From Ruminococcaceae bacterium UBA6842 (GTDB taxonomy: Bacteria > Bacillota > Clostridia > Oscillospirales > Acutalibacteraceae), in contig DKDS01000089.1 in NCBI GenBank assembly GCA_002451855.1, positions 1 to 37,356 on the forward strand: a DNA stretch of 37,356 bases. Reading direction: 5' to 3'. The position numbers were made by a program, and so were the translations under genes. Each line of letters opens with the position of its first letter. Positions within the stretch are counted from its first letter, which is position 1. Positions 24,604-32,653 of the stretch are shown in pieces. Below the pieces are notes generated by a model. That model ran no database searches. It saw nothing but the letters and a program-made list of their open reading frames with translations, and had not been told where the DNA came from.

Positions 24604-26133
24604 TTATCCTTGTTGTTTCATTGATACATTTATGCAGTTTCTGACCTGTGTGCGGTATCTGTTAAGAACAGAGGTTATATCCGAACCGAGATAAACCTTA
24701 GATTCAATATCCGAAATAATTCCGTTCATTGTGGTGCTTGATGTGGCAAATCCGCCGTAAGGACGGGGAAGAGATTTCTTTAAAGGCTCTTCCATAAACA
24801 TATTCCACTCTGCGTCATTTACACTCCAGCTGCTCATATATCTTGCCTTTGTATTCTTTCCGACAAGCTTAGCCCAAAGTATGGCAGCCTCGGGATGCTG
24901 GCTTCCTATACTGCTGCCGAATGCCTCGACGCCTGCGGTAGTCGGTACATTGTCGGTGTTGTTAGGACCTGTGGGCAATAAAACTCTGCCTACATTATCC
25001 GCATTTTTGCCGAATGCCTCAGCAGAAGCGGCTCTCTTTCTTAAAACGCTTGAATCTGACATATAATCCTTGTATGCTACGGTCTTACCCTTTAAGAATG
25101 CTTCTCTTGCGTCGTCTCCGACATCGCCGAGCACCTTATTTTGACCGACAGCCATATCGCGAACCAATTTCAAAGCGTCATATACCGCGGGATCCGACAT
25201 ATTTTCCGTAGGTACGCCGTTTACATATTTTATGTAGCCGGTGTTGTTGCTCTGGAGCCAGCCGCTGTACATAGCCGTAGCGCCGAAATAAATTCCCGAG
25301 TTGGTATCGGTAACCGAGCGCGCAAATGAAAGCAGATTTTCGTAATTCCATGTGCCCGCGTTATAATAATCCATCGGGTCCTTTGCGCCGAAATCCTTAA
25401 CAAGCTTTTTATTGTAGAAAAGCACGCCTGTATATGTGCTGTAATAATAGGTAACTCCGTACAGGTTCTTGTTCCATGAGAACTGCTTTGATTTTTCAAG
25501 GTCGATTCCTTTTTTATCGGAGCTGTTTGTGTTTACCAAATCCGCAGTGGTGAAATGATCCTGAAGCGGCTGCCACAAGCCTGAAATAAGTACCTGCGGA
25601 TAATGACCCGAGAATATGTAGCCTATATCTATTTTTGTTCCGCTGTTAACGAGCGCCGCCGCCTGCTGAGCATAAAGGTTGAAGTTTACCTTTCTGACAT
25701 CAAGCTTACAATTATAAGTTTTTTCAAATTCCTTGACATCGTCGCTGTTAGGATCCCAAGCAGAAAGGTAAACAAGGGTCTTGCCGCCGTAATTTACGCC
25801 GTTTTCTACCGGAGTGCTGCCTTCCTTAATTTTAATGTTGTCATCGATCTTTGCTGTGTTCTGAGCGCCGGAGCCGCCGTCGCCGCCCTTATTGCCGGAA
25901 TCGATTTTTGTTCCCTTGCTGCTGTTGCTTTTTGTGCTTGTGCTTCCGCTGCCCGTTCCTCCGCTTTGAGTATCATTGCCGGTTTCTTCGGAAACATCCG
26001 CGCCAGTTTCGTCATCTGTTCCCGCAACAATCGAGCTTTCGTCTATATATGCGGTCTTCTTACAGGCGCTCATCGGTGCAACAGCCAACAAGCCCGCCAA
26101 CAGAACCAATACAAATTTTCTCATATTTTTCAT
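24604..26133 (-). CDS. sugar-binding lipoprotein of an ABC transporter
   Basis: A 509-residue family 1 extracellular solute-binding lipoprotein. The N-terminus is a lipoprotein signal with lipobox MSAC (lipidated C24) followed by a ~75-residue Ser/Thr/Gly/Asp-rich linker that lifts the domain off the membrane. The binding domain begins near residue 113 (GKTLVYLSAWDPNSDDVKEF) and shows typical elements: LYAQQAAALVNSGTKIDIGY, GVTYYYSTYTGVLFYNKKLV and a late helical cap. GGAGG sits 7 nt before the ATG. It is the first gene after the regulator, 14 bp downstream of its stop. By elimination it probably serves permease pair 1 at 10482-12360, and might also serve pair 2 if the large binding protein is inactive; this is inference. 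Confidence 0.9.
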   Translation of the reverse strand: MKNMRKFVLVLLAGLLAVAPMSACKKTAYIDESSIVAGTDDETGADVSEETGNDTQSGGTGSGSTSTKSNSSKGTKIDSGNKGGDGGSGAQNTAKIDDNIKIKEGSTPVENGVNYGGKTLVYLSAWDPNSDDVKEFEKTYNCKLDVRKVNFNLYAQQAAALVNSGTKIDIGYIFSGHYPQVLISGLWQPLQDHFTTADLVNTNSSDKKGIDLEKSKQFSWNKNLYGVTYYYSTYTGVLFYNKKLVKDFGAKDPMDYYNAGTWNYENLLSFARSVTDTNSGIYFGATAMYSGWLQSNNTGYIKYVNGVPTENMSDPAVYDALKLVRDMAVGQNKVLGDVGDDAREAFLKGKTVAYKDYMSDSSVLRKRAASAEAFGKNADNVGRVLLPTGPNNTDNVPTTAGVEAFGSSIGSQHPEAAILWAKLVGKNTKARYMSSWSVNDAEWNMFMEEPLKKSLPRPYGGFATSSTTMNGIISDIESKVYLGSDITSVLNRYRTQVRNCINVSMKQQG

Positions 26134-26147
26134 TGTTGTACCTCCGT

Positions 26148-27176
26148 TTAAATCATATACTTCGAAAGAAGGGCGGTCATTTCGGATTTGTGCGATACTC
26201 CGAGCAGCTCCTTCAATCGTTTAATGCGATATTTTAAGGTGTTTTCCGTAATAAACAGAAGCTCGGAAATATTTTGGTAAGAAATATTTCCCTGCAATAC
26301 ATAGGTTAAAATATCAAAATCCAATGTATCGCAGCTTCGCATAAATGTTTCTATTCTTATCAGTTCACCTTCCTCTGTATCGTCGGTTTTCTTTTCGCAT
26401 ATCATAGATTCGAATTTTCCTACATTTAACCTTTTTTTTGAGTCATCATAGCTTGTGCAGGTATTAAGCTTAAAAACTATTGACGACTCAACATTGCTCT
26501 TATAAATAAAAGAAGCCAATACAACTGCCTGTGTTCCCAAGAAATACAAGTCGTTATCTATTGAAGACACCGGAGTTTGTAAGAAGCTTGTAAGCTTGTA
26601 TCTCTCAAGGCTTAATATGGGAATTTCACCCAACAAATGTTCTGATTTTAAATGATGAACCAACGAAGTAGCGATGATATCATCCGTGCATATTACAGCG
26701 TCGAAATCCTTTAAATGCCCCGAAAACTCTCTGTATAACTCCCGAAATCCCGAATCGTTGTAAAATACTCTGCCCTTGGGATGATTGGAAAGAAAACAGC
26801 GCTCCTTATTGCAGTCAAGGTAATTATCACGCTTGACGCCGTATAAAGCGAATCTGTCAATTCTGTATAAGCTTTTTTTAATTAAATCATTGACCGCAAT
26901 TTCGTAATCGCTTAAAACATAATTGATATTAAAGTCTTCGTAAAAATTGTTAATCAAAATAATCTTGTCATAATTGACCTTAAGGGTTTTTATCTTTGAA
27001 TCAAGCCATGCCTTGTCATCGGCAATAATAATACAAATTGATTCCTTGTCATGACTGTTCTTTTGCATAAAAAGCCGATAGCGCTTTTTGTAAGATTCAT
27101 CAACAATTCCCTCGATTATTTTTTTACAATCAAATGCATACCTAAATTTCGGCTGTACAAATAAGGCGATTTCCAT
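26148..27176 (-). CDS. transcriptional regulator: PBP-like sensor with C-terminal LuxR/GerE-like HTH
   Basis: A 342-residue regulator with an unusual layout. The first ~240 residues look like a LacI/periplasmic-binding-protein-type ligand domain (FDAVICTDDIIATSLVHHLK, GEIPILSLERYKLTSFLQTP followed by VSSIDNDLYFLGTQAVVLA). The DNA-binding domain is at the end, about 290-342: DILTYVLQGNISYQNISELL followed by FITENTLKYRIKRLKELLGV, a LuxR/PucR-type helix-turn-helix. Classic LacI regulators have the opposite order. I chose the ATG at 27176 because GGAGGAGGG lies directly before it; an ATG at 27191 would place this ribosome site inside the gene. It probably senses a sugar released by the pathway and controls the block downstream, its own gene or both. 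Confidence 0.82.
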   Translation of the reverse strand: MEIALFVQPKFRYAFDCKKIIEGIVDESYKKRYRLFMQKNSHDKESICIIIADDKAWLDSKIKTLKVNYDKIILINNFYEDFNINYVLSDYEIAVNDLIKKSLYRIDRFALYGVKRDNYLDCNKERCFLSNHPKGRVFYNDSGFRELYREFSGHLKDFDAVICTDDIIATSLVHHLKSEHLLGEIPILSLERYKLTSFLQTPVSSIDNDLYFLGTQAVVLASFIYKSNVESSIVFKLNTCTSYDDSKKRLNVGKFESMICEKKTDDTEEGELIRIETFMRSCDTLDFDILTYVLQGNISYQNISELLFITENTLKYRIKRLKELLGVSHKSEMTALLSKYMI

Positions 27177-27201
27177 ACATCCCTCCTCCATTTACGAATA
27201 T

Positions 27202-27230
27202 ATTATATCAAACTAAATAAGCCGCAACAA
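27202..27230 (-). promoter_or_regulatory. sigma-A-type promoter for the regulator/transporter block
   Basis: On the minus strand, TTGTTG at 27230-27225 and a perfect TATAAT at 27207-27202 are separated by exactly 17 bp. The predicted start of transcription is near 27195, giving a leader of about 20 nt that ends in the GGAGGAGGG ribosome site. It is the best housekeeping-type promoter match I noticed in the window. Confidence 0.72.
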
Positions 27231-27240
27231 TAAGATAAAT

Positions 27241-27257
27241 ATAGTAATATTTACTAT
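27241..27257. promoter_or_regulatory. candidate operator: inverted repeat upstream of the regulator promoter
   Basis: ATAGTAA-TAT-TTACTAT is a perfect 7-bp inverted repeat with a 3-bp centre. It is about 11 bp upstream of the -35 box, which is the usual place for an activator site. LuxR/GerE-like regulators bind such short palindromes. The region is AT-rich, so chance is possible; an adjoining TATAAAtTTTATA-like palindrome at about 27254-27266 adds to the AT-rich symmetry. Confidence 0.45.
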
Positions 27258-27296
27258 AAAATTTATACTTTTCGGAGGCTAGGATGCCTAAATGGA

Positions 27297-28517
27297 TTAC
27301 TGAGCCTTATTTTCTTTAATAAGCCTTTTACAGCTTAAATAAACTCCTGCGGTCCACCCTATCATAGGCGGCATTTTAAAGATTTCATTGTTAGTGTTTA
27401 CCGTACCCTCGACAACATTGTATTTTTCCCATAAATTATTTGTTGCTTCAAAGTTTTTCTCTACAAGGGCTGCATATTTTTCGGCAATCCGCAGCGCGTC
27501 CGCTTTAAAGCCGTATTTATAAAGTCCCCATACCGTAATATATTGAAGCGGTGCCCAGCCGTTGGGGTAATTCCACTGATACTTTCCCGGAAAATCATTT
27601 TTGGCGCAGGCTAAAACACCGTAATCGGTTTCAAGCTCTAAAACCAATTTGTCTTTAAGACGGGCGGCCTCCTCGTTTGAAGCCAAACCGCAAAACAGAG
27701 GGTATGCCGACGCCGCCGAAAAAATAGGACTGAATTTTTTGTCCGCAAAGTCATAATCTAAGAATATGCCGTCTTTATCAAGCATTAGCTCTCTCATAAG
27801 CTTTGCGCGGTTTTCCGCAAGTCTCTTCCACAGCTCCGCCTCGGCATTGCCAAGCTCGCTGTTAAAGTATGCCATATTGCTTTCAAGCGCGTACATAAGG
27901 CTGTTAAGGCATATCGGAAGATATTCAAAGGCTTTAAATTCAAAGCGGGGCGTCATATCCCAGCCGCTCTCGCAGCACGCTATAAAGTGTTCTGCTTTTT
28001 CCTCATCGGTTTTAAGCCCCGTTTTTACTCCTATTCTGCCCTCAAGCGCGTCCGCCATACCGTCATAGCCCGGTTGACCCGGGTTGCATCCGTAACGGTT
28101 AAGACCCGTAACGGTGCCTCTGCGGTTCATCCAGAAGGAGTATTCCTTTTCAAGTGCCGATACCGCGCCGCTCAGCCATTCCTTATCACCGATTTCCTTG
28201 TAAATATCAAGTACCATAAGCGACAAAAACGGCGGCTGTGAGGATTTGAGATAATGAGTTCGGTTGCCGTTTGGCATATATCCGAATTTTTCTACCATAT
28301 AAATGACATTATCCACATTGTTTTTTGCCTGTTCGGTCTTATTGCAAATAATCAGACCCTTGTTTGCAAAATAAGTGTCCCAATAATACATTTCCTGAAA
28401 CCGATCCGCCACGGACGGAACAGTATACGGAAACGGCAGTCCGATAAGAGAGCCGTTGTCCTCCTTATTTGTTCTCACACATTCGTCGAATTTATTGCTA
28501 ATATATTCATCAAGCAT
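27297..28517 (-). CDS. GH37 trehalase-family glycosidase
   Basis: A 406-residue (alpha/alpha)6-barrel enzyme of family GH37. The trehalase signature regions are present in order: DRFQEMYYWDTYF, NGNRTHYLKSSQPP, CESGWDMTPRF with the catalytic acid D187, YQWNYPNGWAPLQY, and LWEKYNV with the catalytic base E364 (numbered from the ATG chosen). It is shorter than typical trehalases (about 500-550) and has no signal peptide, so it is cytoplasmic. I chose the ATG at 28517, preceded by GGAG at 6 nt; a TTG at 28541 lacks a ribosome site. No trehalose transport or phosphotrehalase genes accompany it, so it may act on another alpha-glucoside derived from the locus substrate. It is the last gene before the regulator. 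Confidence 0.83.
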   Translation of the reverse strand: MLDEYISNKFDECVRTNKEDNGSLIGLPFPYTVPSVADRFQEMYYWDTYFANKGLIICNKTEQAKNNVDNVIYMVEKFGYMPNGNRTHYLKSSQPPFLSLMVLDIYKEIGDKEWLSGAVSALEKEYSFWMNRRGTVTGLNRYGCNPGQPGYDGMADALEGRIGVKTGLKTDEEKAEHFIACCESGWDMTPRFEFKAFEYLPICLNSLMYALESNMAYFNSELGNAEAELWKRLAENRAKLMRELMLDKDGIFLDYDFADKKFSPIFSAASAYPLFCGLASNEEAARLKDKLVLELETDYGVLACAKNDFPGKYQWNYPNGWAPLQYITVWGLYKYGFKADALRIAEKYAALVEKNFEATNNLWEKYNVVEGTVNTNNEIFKMPPMIGWTAGVYLSCKRLIKENKAQ

Positions 28518-28563
28518 AGTAATCTCCATTCTGACTGACAATTATGATAAATCGGTAATTTTC

Positions 28564-30444
28564 TTATATTAAGTACAATACGGGAACGGCGCTCCATCCG
28601 TGGCAAAGGCTGCCGGCTTTATCAAATGCGGCGGCGCCCCCGGCAACCTCCCAAACGGTTGTTGCGCCCTTATCCAGCATTTTTCCGTAGGTTTCGCGTA
28701 TCTCCGCCAAAACCTCTTTACGGTATCCGCTGTCCACGGAGAGCATAGCGTCATATTTAAAGCACTTCATACTGAGAGAACATTCAAGCAGTTTTCCGCC
28801 CGCAAGCGCTTCGGCTATATGCTTTGATTCGTTTTCATCGGTAATTCCCGCAAGAACAGCCATAGCATTAGCCAATTCCGTGTACTCGCTGTTGTGCTTA
28901 TCCATAAAGAACAAACCGTCCTTTTCTCTGAAAAAGACCGATTTCACCTTAGAGCGTATGTTTTTCAAAACCTCGTCATAAACAAATTCTCTGCCTGTTT
29001 TTTCACATATGTATTTAAGGCTGTCAAGCGCCCTTATGAACAAACAGTTAATCATCAAATCGGGTCTTGAGTCCGTTTTCCCGAAGCCCTCGTCCATATA
29101 AGGAGACCAATCGTAAAAATTCCATGCGTTTTTATCCTCAAATGTGAAAATCAAATCGCCGTACATATTTTTAAGGAATGTTTCCGTAAGGGAGATAAGC
29201 TTGTCGAACACCTCGTCCGCAAGCTTTATGTCGCCCGTGTTTTCCACATATTCCTTAACCGCAATAAAGTAATAAAGAGAAAAAGACGGTATCGCAAGCC
29301 TTCCGCCGCTCGGATAGGTTATCGAAAGAAGTCCGTCGTCCCTTTCATCCTTGCTGATTAAAAGAAGATTTGCTCTGGCATATTCTTTGTTTCCGTTTTC
29401 AAAAACCTTGTAGCCGCAAAGCATCTGATTTCTCGAATCAAACGAATAAAACGACTGCTCCCTCCACGGCGTATCGACATAATGCTCCATCATACAAAGC
29501 TTTAGAGTGTATACACAGGTATCATAAATTTTTCTGTCAAGCTTTTCGCCTATATAGATTTCCTTTTCCTTTACGGGAAAAATCTGCGGAATAAAAGCAA
29601 GCTTATTGATTTTTACGGGTGCTTCCGTATGAATTTCGAGATAACGGCAGCCGAGCCTTAACATATGATTGCAGAATGAGTTGTCGCCTGCCTTAGTGAT
29701 ATACTCAAAGGTGAAATCTCTGTGCTTTTCCTTTGAAATCCTTACGCAGCCGTCCAAAATATGCTCGCCCCAGGCAACCGTAATTTTTTGATTGCTTTCG
29801 GAGAACAGCTCAAAGGAAACAACTCCTAAAGACTCGCGTCCCAAATCGTAAAGATAATAGTTTTCTTCCTGTTTTATTAGGGTCGGCAGAATTTCCTCGG
29901 CAAATTCAAGCTTTTTTACAGGTCTTCTGAACAAATTGCATTTTTTGTCCGTAACGACACTTTTTGTATATGTCGTATTACCGCCGCGGCTGTTGTCATA
30001 CAGAAAGCTTATTCCGATTTGACCGGTTATAATTTTGCAATAACCCGATTTGTAATTCGGGTTTTCCCTTGAAAGCGTTTCCGCACTGCTGTAAAGCGCG
30101 GTCTTGCCGTCGATATCAAGCTGATATATAAGACCCGGCTCGGCTGATTTATATCTTGAGGAATCAACGCCTATGTGCCACACAAGAATATAAATGTCGT
30201 TTTTCCCCGTTTTTAAAAAGCCCGTAATATCAATATCGTCATAAATTTTATAATGCTCAAAGTCTCCGTACTGATTGGAGGAAACGAATTTGCCGTTTAT
30301 GTAAAGCTCATAATCGCCGTCAACCGATATGCTGAAAACAGCTTCTCCGCCGTTATATTCAAACGAATCCGTAAAATCACCGTAGGAGTCGGCTTTTTTA
30401 TCCTCGGTATACCAAATCCAAGAGGATTTCTGAAACTTTTCCAT
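28564..30444 (-). CDS. GH78-like alpha-L-rhamnosidase (six-hairpin glycosidase)
   Basis: A 626-residue protein of the bacterial alpha-L-rhamnosidase superfamily. The N-terminal ~150 residues form the beta-sandwich seen in these enzymes (FSISVDGDYELYINGKFV, DITGFLKTGKNDIYILVWH). A second beta domain follows (YDLGRESLGVVSFELFSES, VAWGEHILDGCVR), then an (alpha/alpha)6 barrel beginning near residue 300. The barrel carries HYVDTPWREQSFYSFDSRNQ (about 321-340), equivalent to the DxPWRE segment with the general-acid glutamate, and WNFYDWSPY later. No signal peptide is present. It starts immediately after the GH3 stop (TAA directly followed by ATG), with AAGGA upstream, so translation is coupled. 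Rhamnosidase activity is the family default; some relatives act on other sugars. Confidence 0.8.
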   Translation of the reverse strand: MEKFQKSSWIWYTEDKKADSYGDFTDSFEYNGGEAVFSISVDGDYELYINGKFVSSNQYGDFEHYKIYDDIDITGFLKTGKNDIYILVWHIGVDSSRYKSAEPGLIYQLDIDGKTALYSSAETLSRENPNYKSGYCKIITGQIGISFLYDNSRGGNTTYTKSVVTDKKCNLFRRPVKKLEFAEEILPTLIKQEENYYLYDLGRESLGVVSFELFSESNQKITVAWGEHILDGCVRISKEKHRDFTFEYITKAGDNSFCNHMLRLGCRYLEIHTEAPVKINKLAFIPQIFPVKEKEIYIGEKLDRKIYDTCVYTLKLCMMEHYVDTPWREQSFYSFDSRNQMLCGYKVFENGNKEYARANLLLISKDERDDGLLSITYPSGGRLAIPSFSLYYFIAVKEYVENTGDIKLADEVFDKLISLTETFLKNMYGDLIFTFEDKNAWNFYDWSPYMDEGFGKTDSRPDLMINCLFIRALDSLKYICEKTGREFVYDEVLKNIRSKVKSVFFREKDGLFFMDKHNSEYTELANAMAVLAGITDENESKHIAEALAGGKLLECSLSMKCFKYDAMLSVDSGYRKEVLAEIRETYGKMLDKGATTVWEVAGGAAAFDKAGSLCHGWSAVPVLYLI

Positions 30445-32574
30445 TTAATCACCAATCCTTATTTGGGCAGAATTTTGGGCAAGGCTGCTGCCGCCTATAT
30501 ACACCCTGAAATTTCCGGCTTCGACCGTATATTCGCCGTTTTCAATATAATATCCAAGCTCGGCATAGCCCAATTCAAAATCAACCGCTGCCTTTTCGCC
30601 GGGCTTAATATAAACCTTTTTAAAGCCCTTTAATTCTCTTAAGGGGCGCACGCGGGAGGCAACAACATCGTGAATGTAAAGCTGAACGACCTCAGCGCCG
30701 GGACGGTTTCCGATATTTTTAACCTCAACCGTAAATTTGAATTTCCTGCCGTTTTTTATATCCTCTAAGGAAATTTCGGAATTTTCCGCAGTTATATTCG
30801 AATATTCAAATTCAGTATATGAAAGACCGTATCCGAACGGATACATCGGCGTGCCGGAGCAATCCTCATAATTGCGCATATATTTGCCGTCGTCGCCGTA
30901 ATAGCCGTTTACATCTCTGCCTGCGGGCAATGCGTTATAATAAATCGGTATCTGACCTGTAACCCTCGGGAATGTAACAGGCAGTCTGCCCGACGGCTCC
31001 GCGTCGCCGAACAAAACCTTTGCCGCTGTTTTTGTAGCGGAAACGCCGCCGTGCCACATATACAGTATTGCGTCCATAAACGGCTCAACCGACTGTAAAG
31101 CCACAGGGCGGCCGAAGAATAACAGTCCCACAATTTTTTTGCCCTGCTTTTTAAGGTCTATAAGCAGCTGTTTTTGCGCCTCGGGTATTTCTATGCTTGA
31201 TACGCTGTGCATTTCCCCCGTTACATACGGCGGTTCGCCCAACGCGCATATCACAACATCTGAATTTCTTGCCGCAAGGTAAGAAGACGCCAAATTGTCT
31301 TTATACTCTATACGAGTATTCGGTGCATAAGCCCTTATTGCGTCTATAAAGGATTGGGGCTTGTAAGCCTCGGTAAGTATTACCCATGAGCCGGAATGTT
31401 CGCCGACAACGCCCGCAAACGGTCCCGTTACGGTTATTCTTTGACTTTTGTCAAGCGGCAACAAATTGCCCTCGTTTTTAAGCAGGACCGCCGTTTCCGC
31501 GCACATTTTGCCGGCAAGCTTTGCGTTTTCTTTAATATCGGGTCTGCTAAAGCTTCGTATCGGCTTTTCGAAAAGACCCATTTTATCCTTGATTTTAAGC
31601 ACTCTTTCAACCGAAAGGTTTATAAGCTCCTCTGAAATCCTGCCCGAAGCGACAAGCTCCTCAAGGTGGTTGAAATAGCAATCGTCCACCATATCCATAT
31701 CAATGCCGGCTTTAAGCGCAAGCTCTGCCGCATCGGCGTCATTTTCCGCCATACAGTGATTTTTAAGCTGGGAGATTGCGCCCCAGTCGCTTATAACAAA
31801 GCCGTCAAAGCCAAGCCTTCCACGCAGAATATCGGTAAGCAATCGCCTGCTTGCCGCAACCGGTATGCCGTTCATTTCGTTAAATGAATTCATTACGGTC
31901 GCCACGCCGCTGTCAACAGCGCTTCTGAATGCGGGAATGTAATTATTCCAAAGCGCATAATCCGATATTTCGGTATGATTGTAGTCTCTGCCGCCCTCGC
32001 TTGCTCCGTAGCCTATATAATGCTTGGCGCAAGCCGCAACCGCACCTTCGTTTGAAAGCGAGTCGGTCTGAAATCCCTTGACTATCGCCTCAGCCAATTT
32101 TGACGCAAGATAGGGGTCCTCACCCTGACATTCTATAATTCTTCCCCAACGGGGATCGTGACAAAAATCAAGCATCGGGCAAAAGGTCCAGTTTATGCCG
32201 TCGTATGCCGCTTCTTCCCTTATCCTATCGTAGCATAATCTTAAAAGCTCCGGATTAAAGGAAGCCGCCATTGCGAGGTTTACGGGAAAAATCGTTTCGT
32301 GACCGTGAATTACATCTCTGCCGAAAAGAAGCGGTATACCGAGTCTTGTATTTTCGGTTGCGGCCTTTTGCAGCTCCCTTATTTTATGCTTTTCAACCGC
32401 CGCCTCGTCACCGTCGCCTACAAACGCGCTGCCGCCCAAAATAAGCGAACCGACCTGATAATTCTCGATTTTTTCCTTAACCTCTTCAAAGTTTTTGAAA
32501 TTAAAAGAAATCTGCGTAAGCTGAGCAATTTTTTCCTTTAATGTCATTTCTTTTATAAGCTTATATATATCCAT
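30445..32574 (-). CDS. GH3 beta-glucosidase/beta-glycosidase
   Basis: A 709-residue GH3 exo-beta-glycosidase with the common three-domain layout. The TIM barrel (about 1-330) contains PLLFGRDVIHGHETIFPVNL, KHYIGYG and the nucleophile D263 in GFVISDWGA. The alpha/beta sandwich (about 350-560) follows, with DVVICALGEPPYVTGEMHSV at the acid/base loop region. The C-terminal fibronectin type III-like domain (about 600-709) contains KNIGNRPGAEVVQLYIHD. No signal peptide is present, so it should hydrolyse imported oligosaccharides, most likely terminal beta-glucosides or beta-xylosides. AAAGG lies 8 nt before the ATG. A terminator ends only 29 bp upstream of this start, so expression relies on readthrough or a promoter I could not identify. 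Confidence 0.92.
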   Translation of the reverse strand: MDIYKLIKEMTLKEKIAQLTQISFNFKNFEEVKEKIENYQVGSLILGGSAFVGDGDEAAVEKHKIRELQKAATENTRLGIPLLFGRDVIHGHETIFPVNLAMAASFNPELLRLCYDRIREEAAYDGINWTFCPMLDFCHDPRWGRIIECQGEDPYLASKLAEAIVKGFQTDSLSNEGAVAACAKHYIGYGASEGGRDYNHTEISDYALWNNYIPAFRSAVDSGVATVMNSFNEMNGIPVAASRRLLTDILRGRLGFDGFVISDWGAISQLKNHCMAENDADAAELALKAGIDMDMVDDCYFNHLEELVASGRISEELINLSVERVLKIKDKMGLFEKPIRSFSRPDIKENAKLAGKMCAETAVLLKNEGNLLPLDKSQRITVTGPFAGVVGEHSGSWVILTEAYKPQSFIDAIRAYAPNTRIEYKDNLASSYLAARNSDVVICALGEPPYVTGEMHSVSSIEIPEAQKQLLIDLKKQGKKIVGLLFFGRPVALQSVEPFMDAILYMWHGGVSATKTAAKVLFGDAEPSGRLPVTFPRVTGQIPIYYNALPAGRDVNGYYGDDGKYMRNYEDCSGTPMYPFGYGLSYTEFEYSNITAENSEISLEDIKNGRKFKFTVEVKNIGNRPGAEVVQLYIHDVVASRVRPLRELKGFKKVYIKPGEKAAVDFELGYAELGYYIENGEYTVEAGNFRVYIGGSSLAQNSAQIRIGD

Positions 32575-32603
32575 TTTCTAAACCTTTCCCCCGAAAATTG
32601 TCG

Positions 32604-32640
32604 AAAAAAGGGGCGGCAATACAAATCGTACTGCCGCCCT
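32604..32640 (-). terminator. strong intrinsic terminator after the module-repeat gene
   Basis: On the minus strand GGGCGGCAGTAC, loop GATTT, GTATTGCCGCCC gives a 12-bp stem with one G-U pair, followed by CTTTTTT. It begins 14 nt after the stop of the gene at 32654-35326. Its strength suggests that the two secreted module proteins form a transcription unit separate from the GH3-GH78-GH37 genes. Confidence 0.88.
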
Positions 32641-32653
32641 AAGCTTTTGTAAG

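Noticed and set aside
27270..27296. Terminator after the GH37 gene
   Set aside because: Only a 4-bp stem (AGGC/GCCT) without a U-tract is present, so readthrough into the regulator remains possible.
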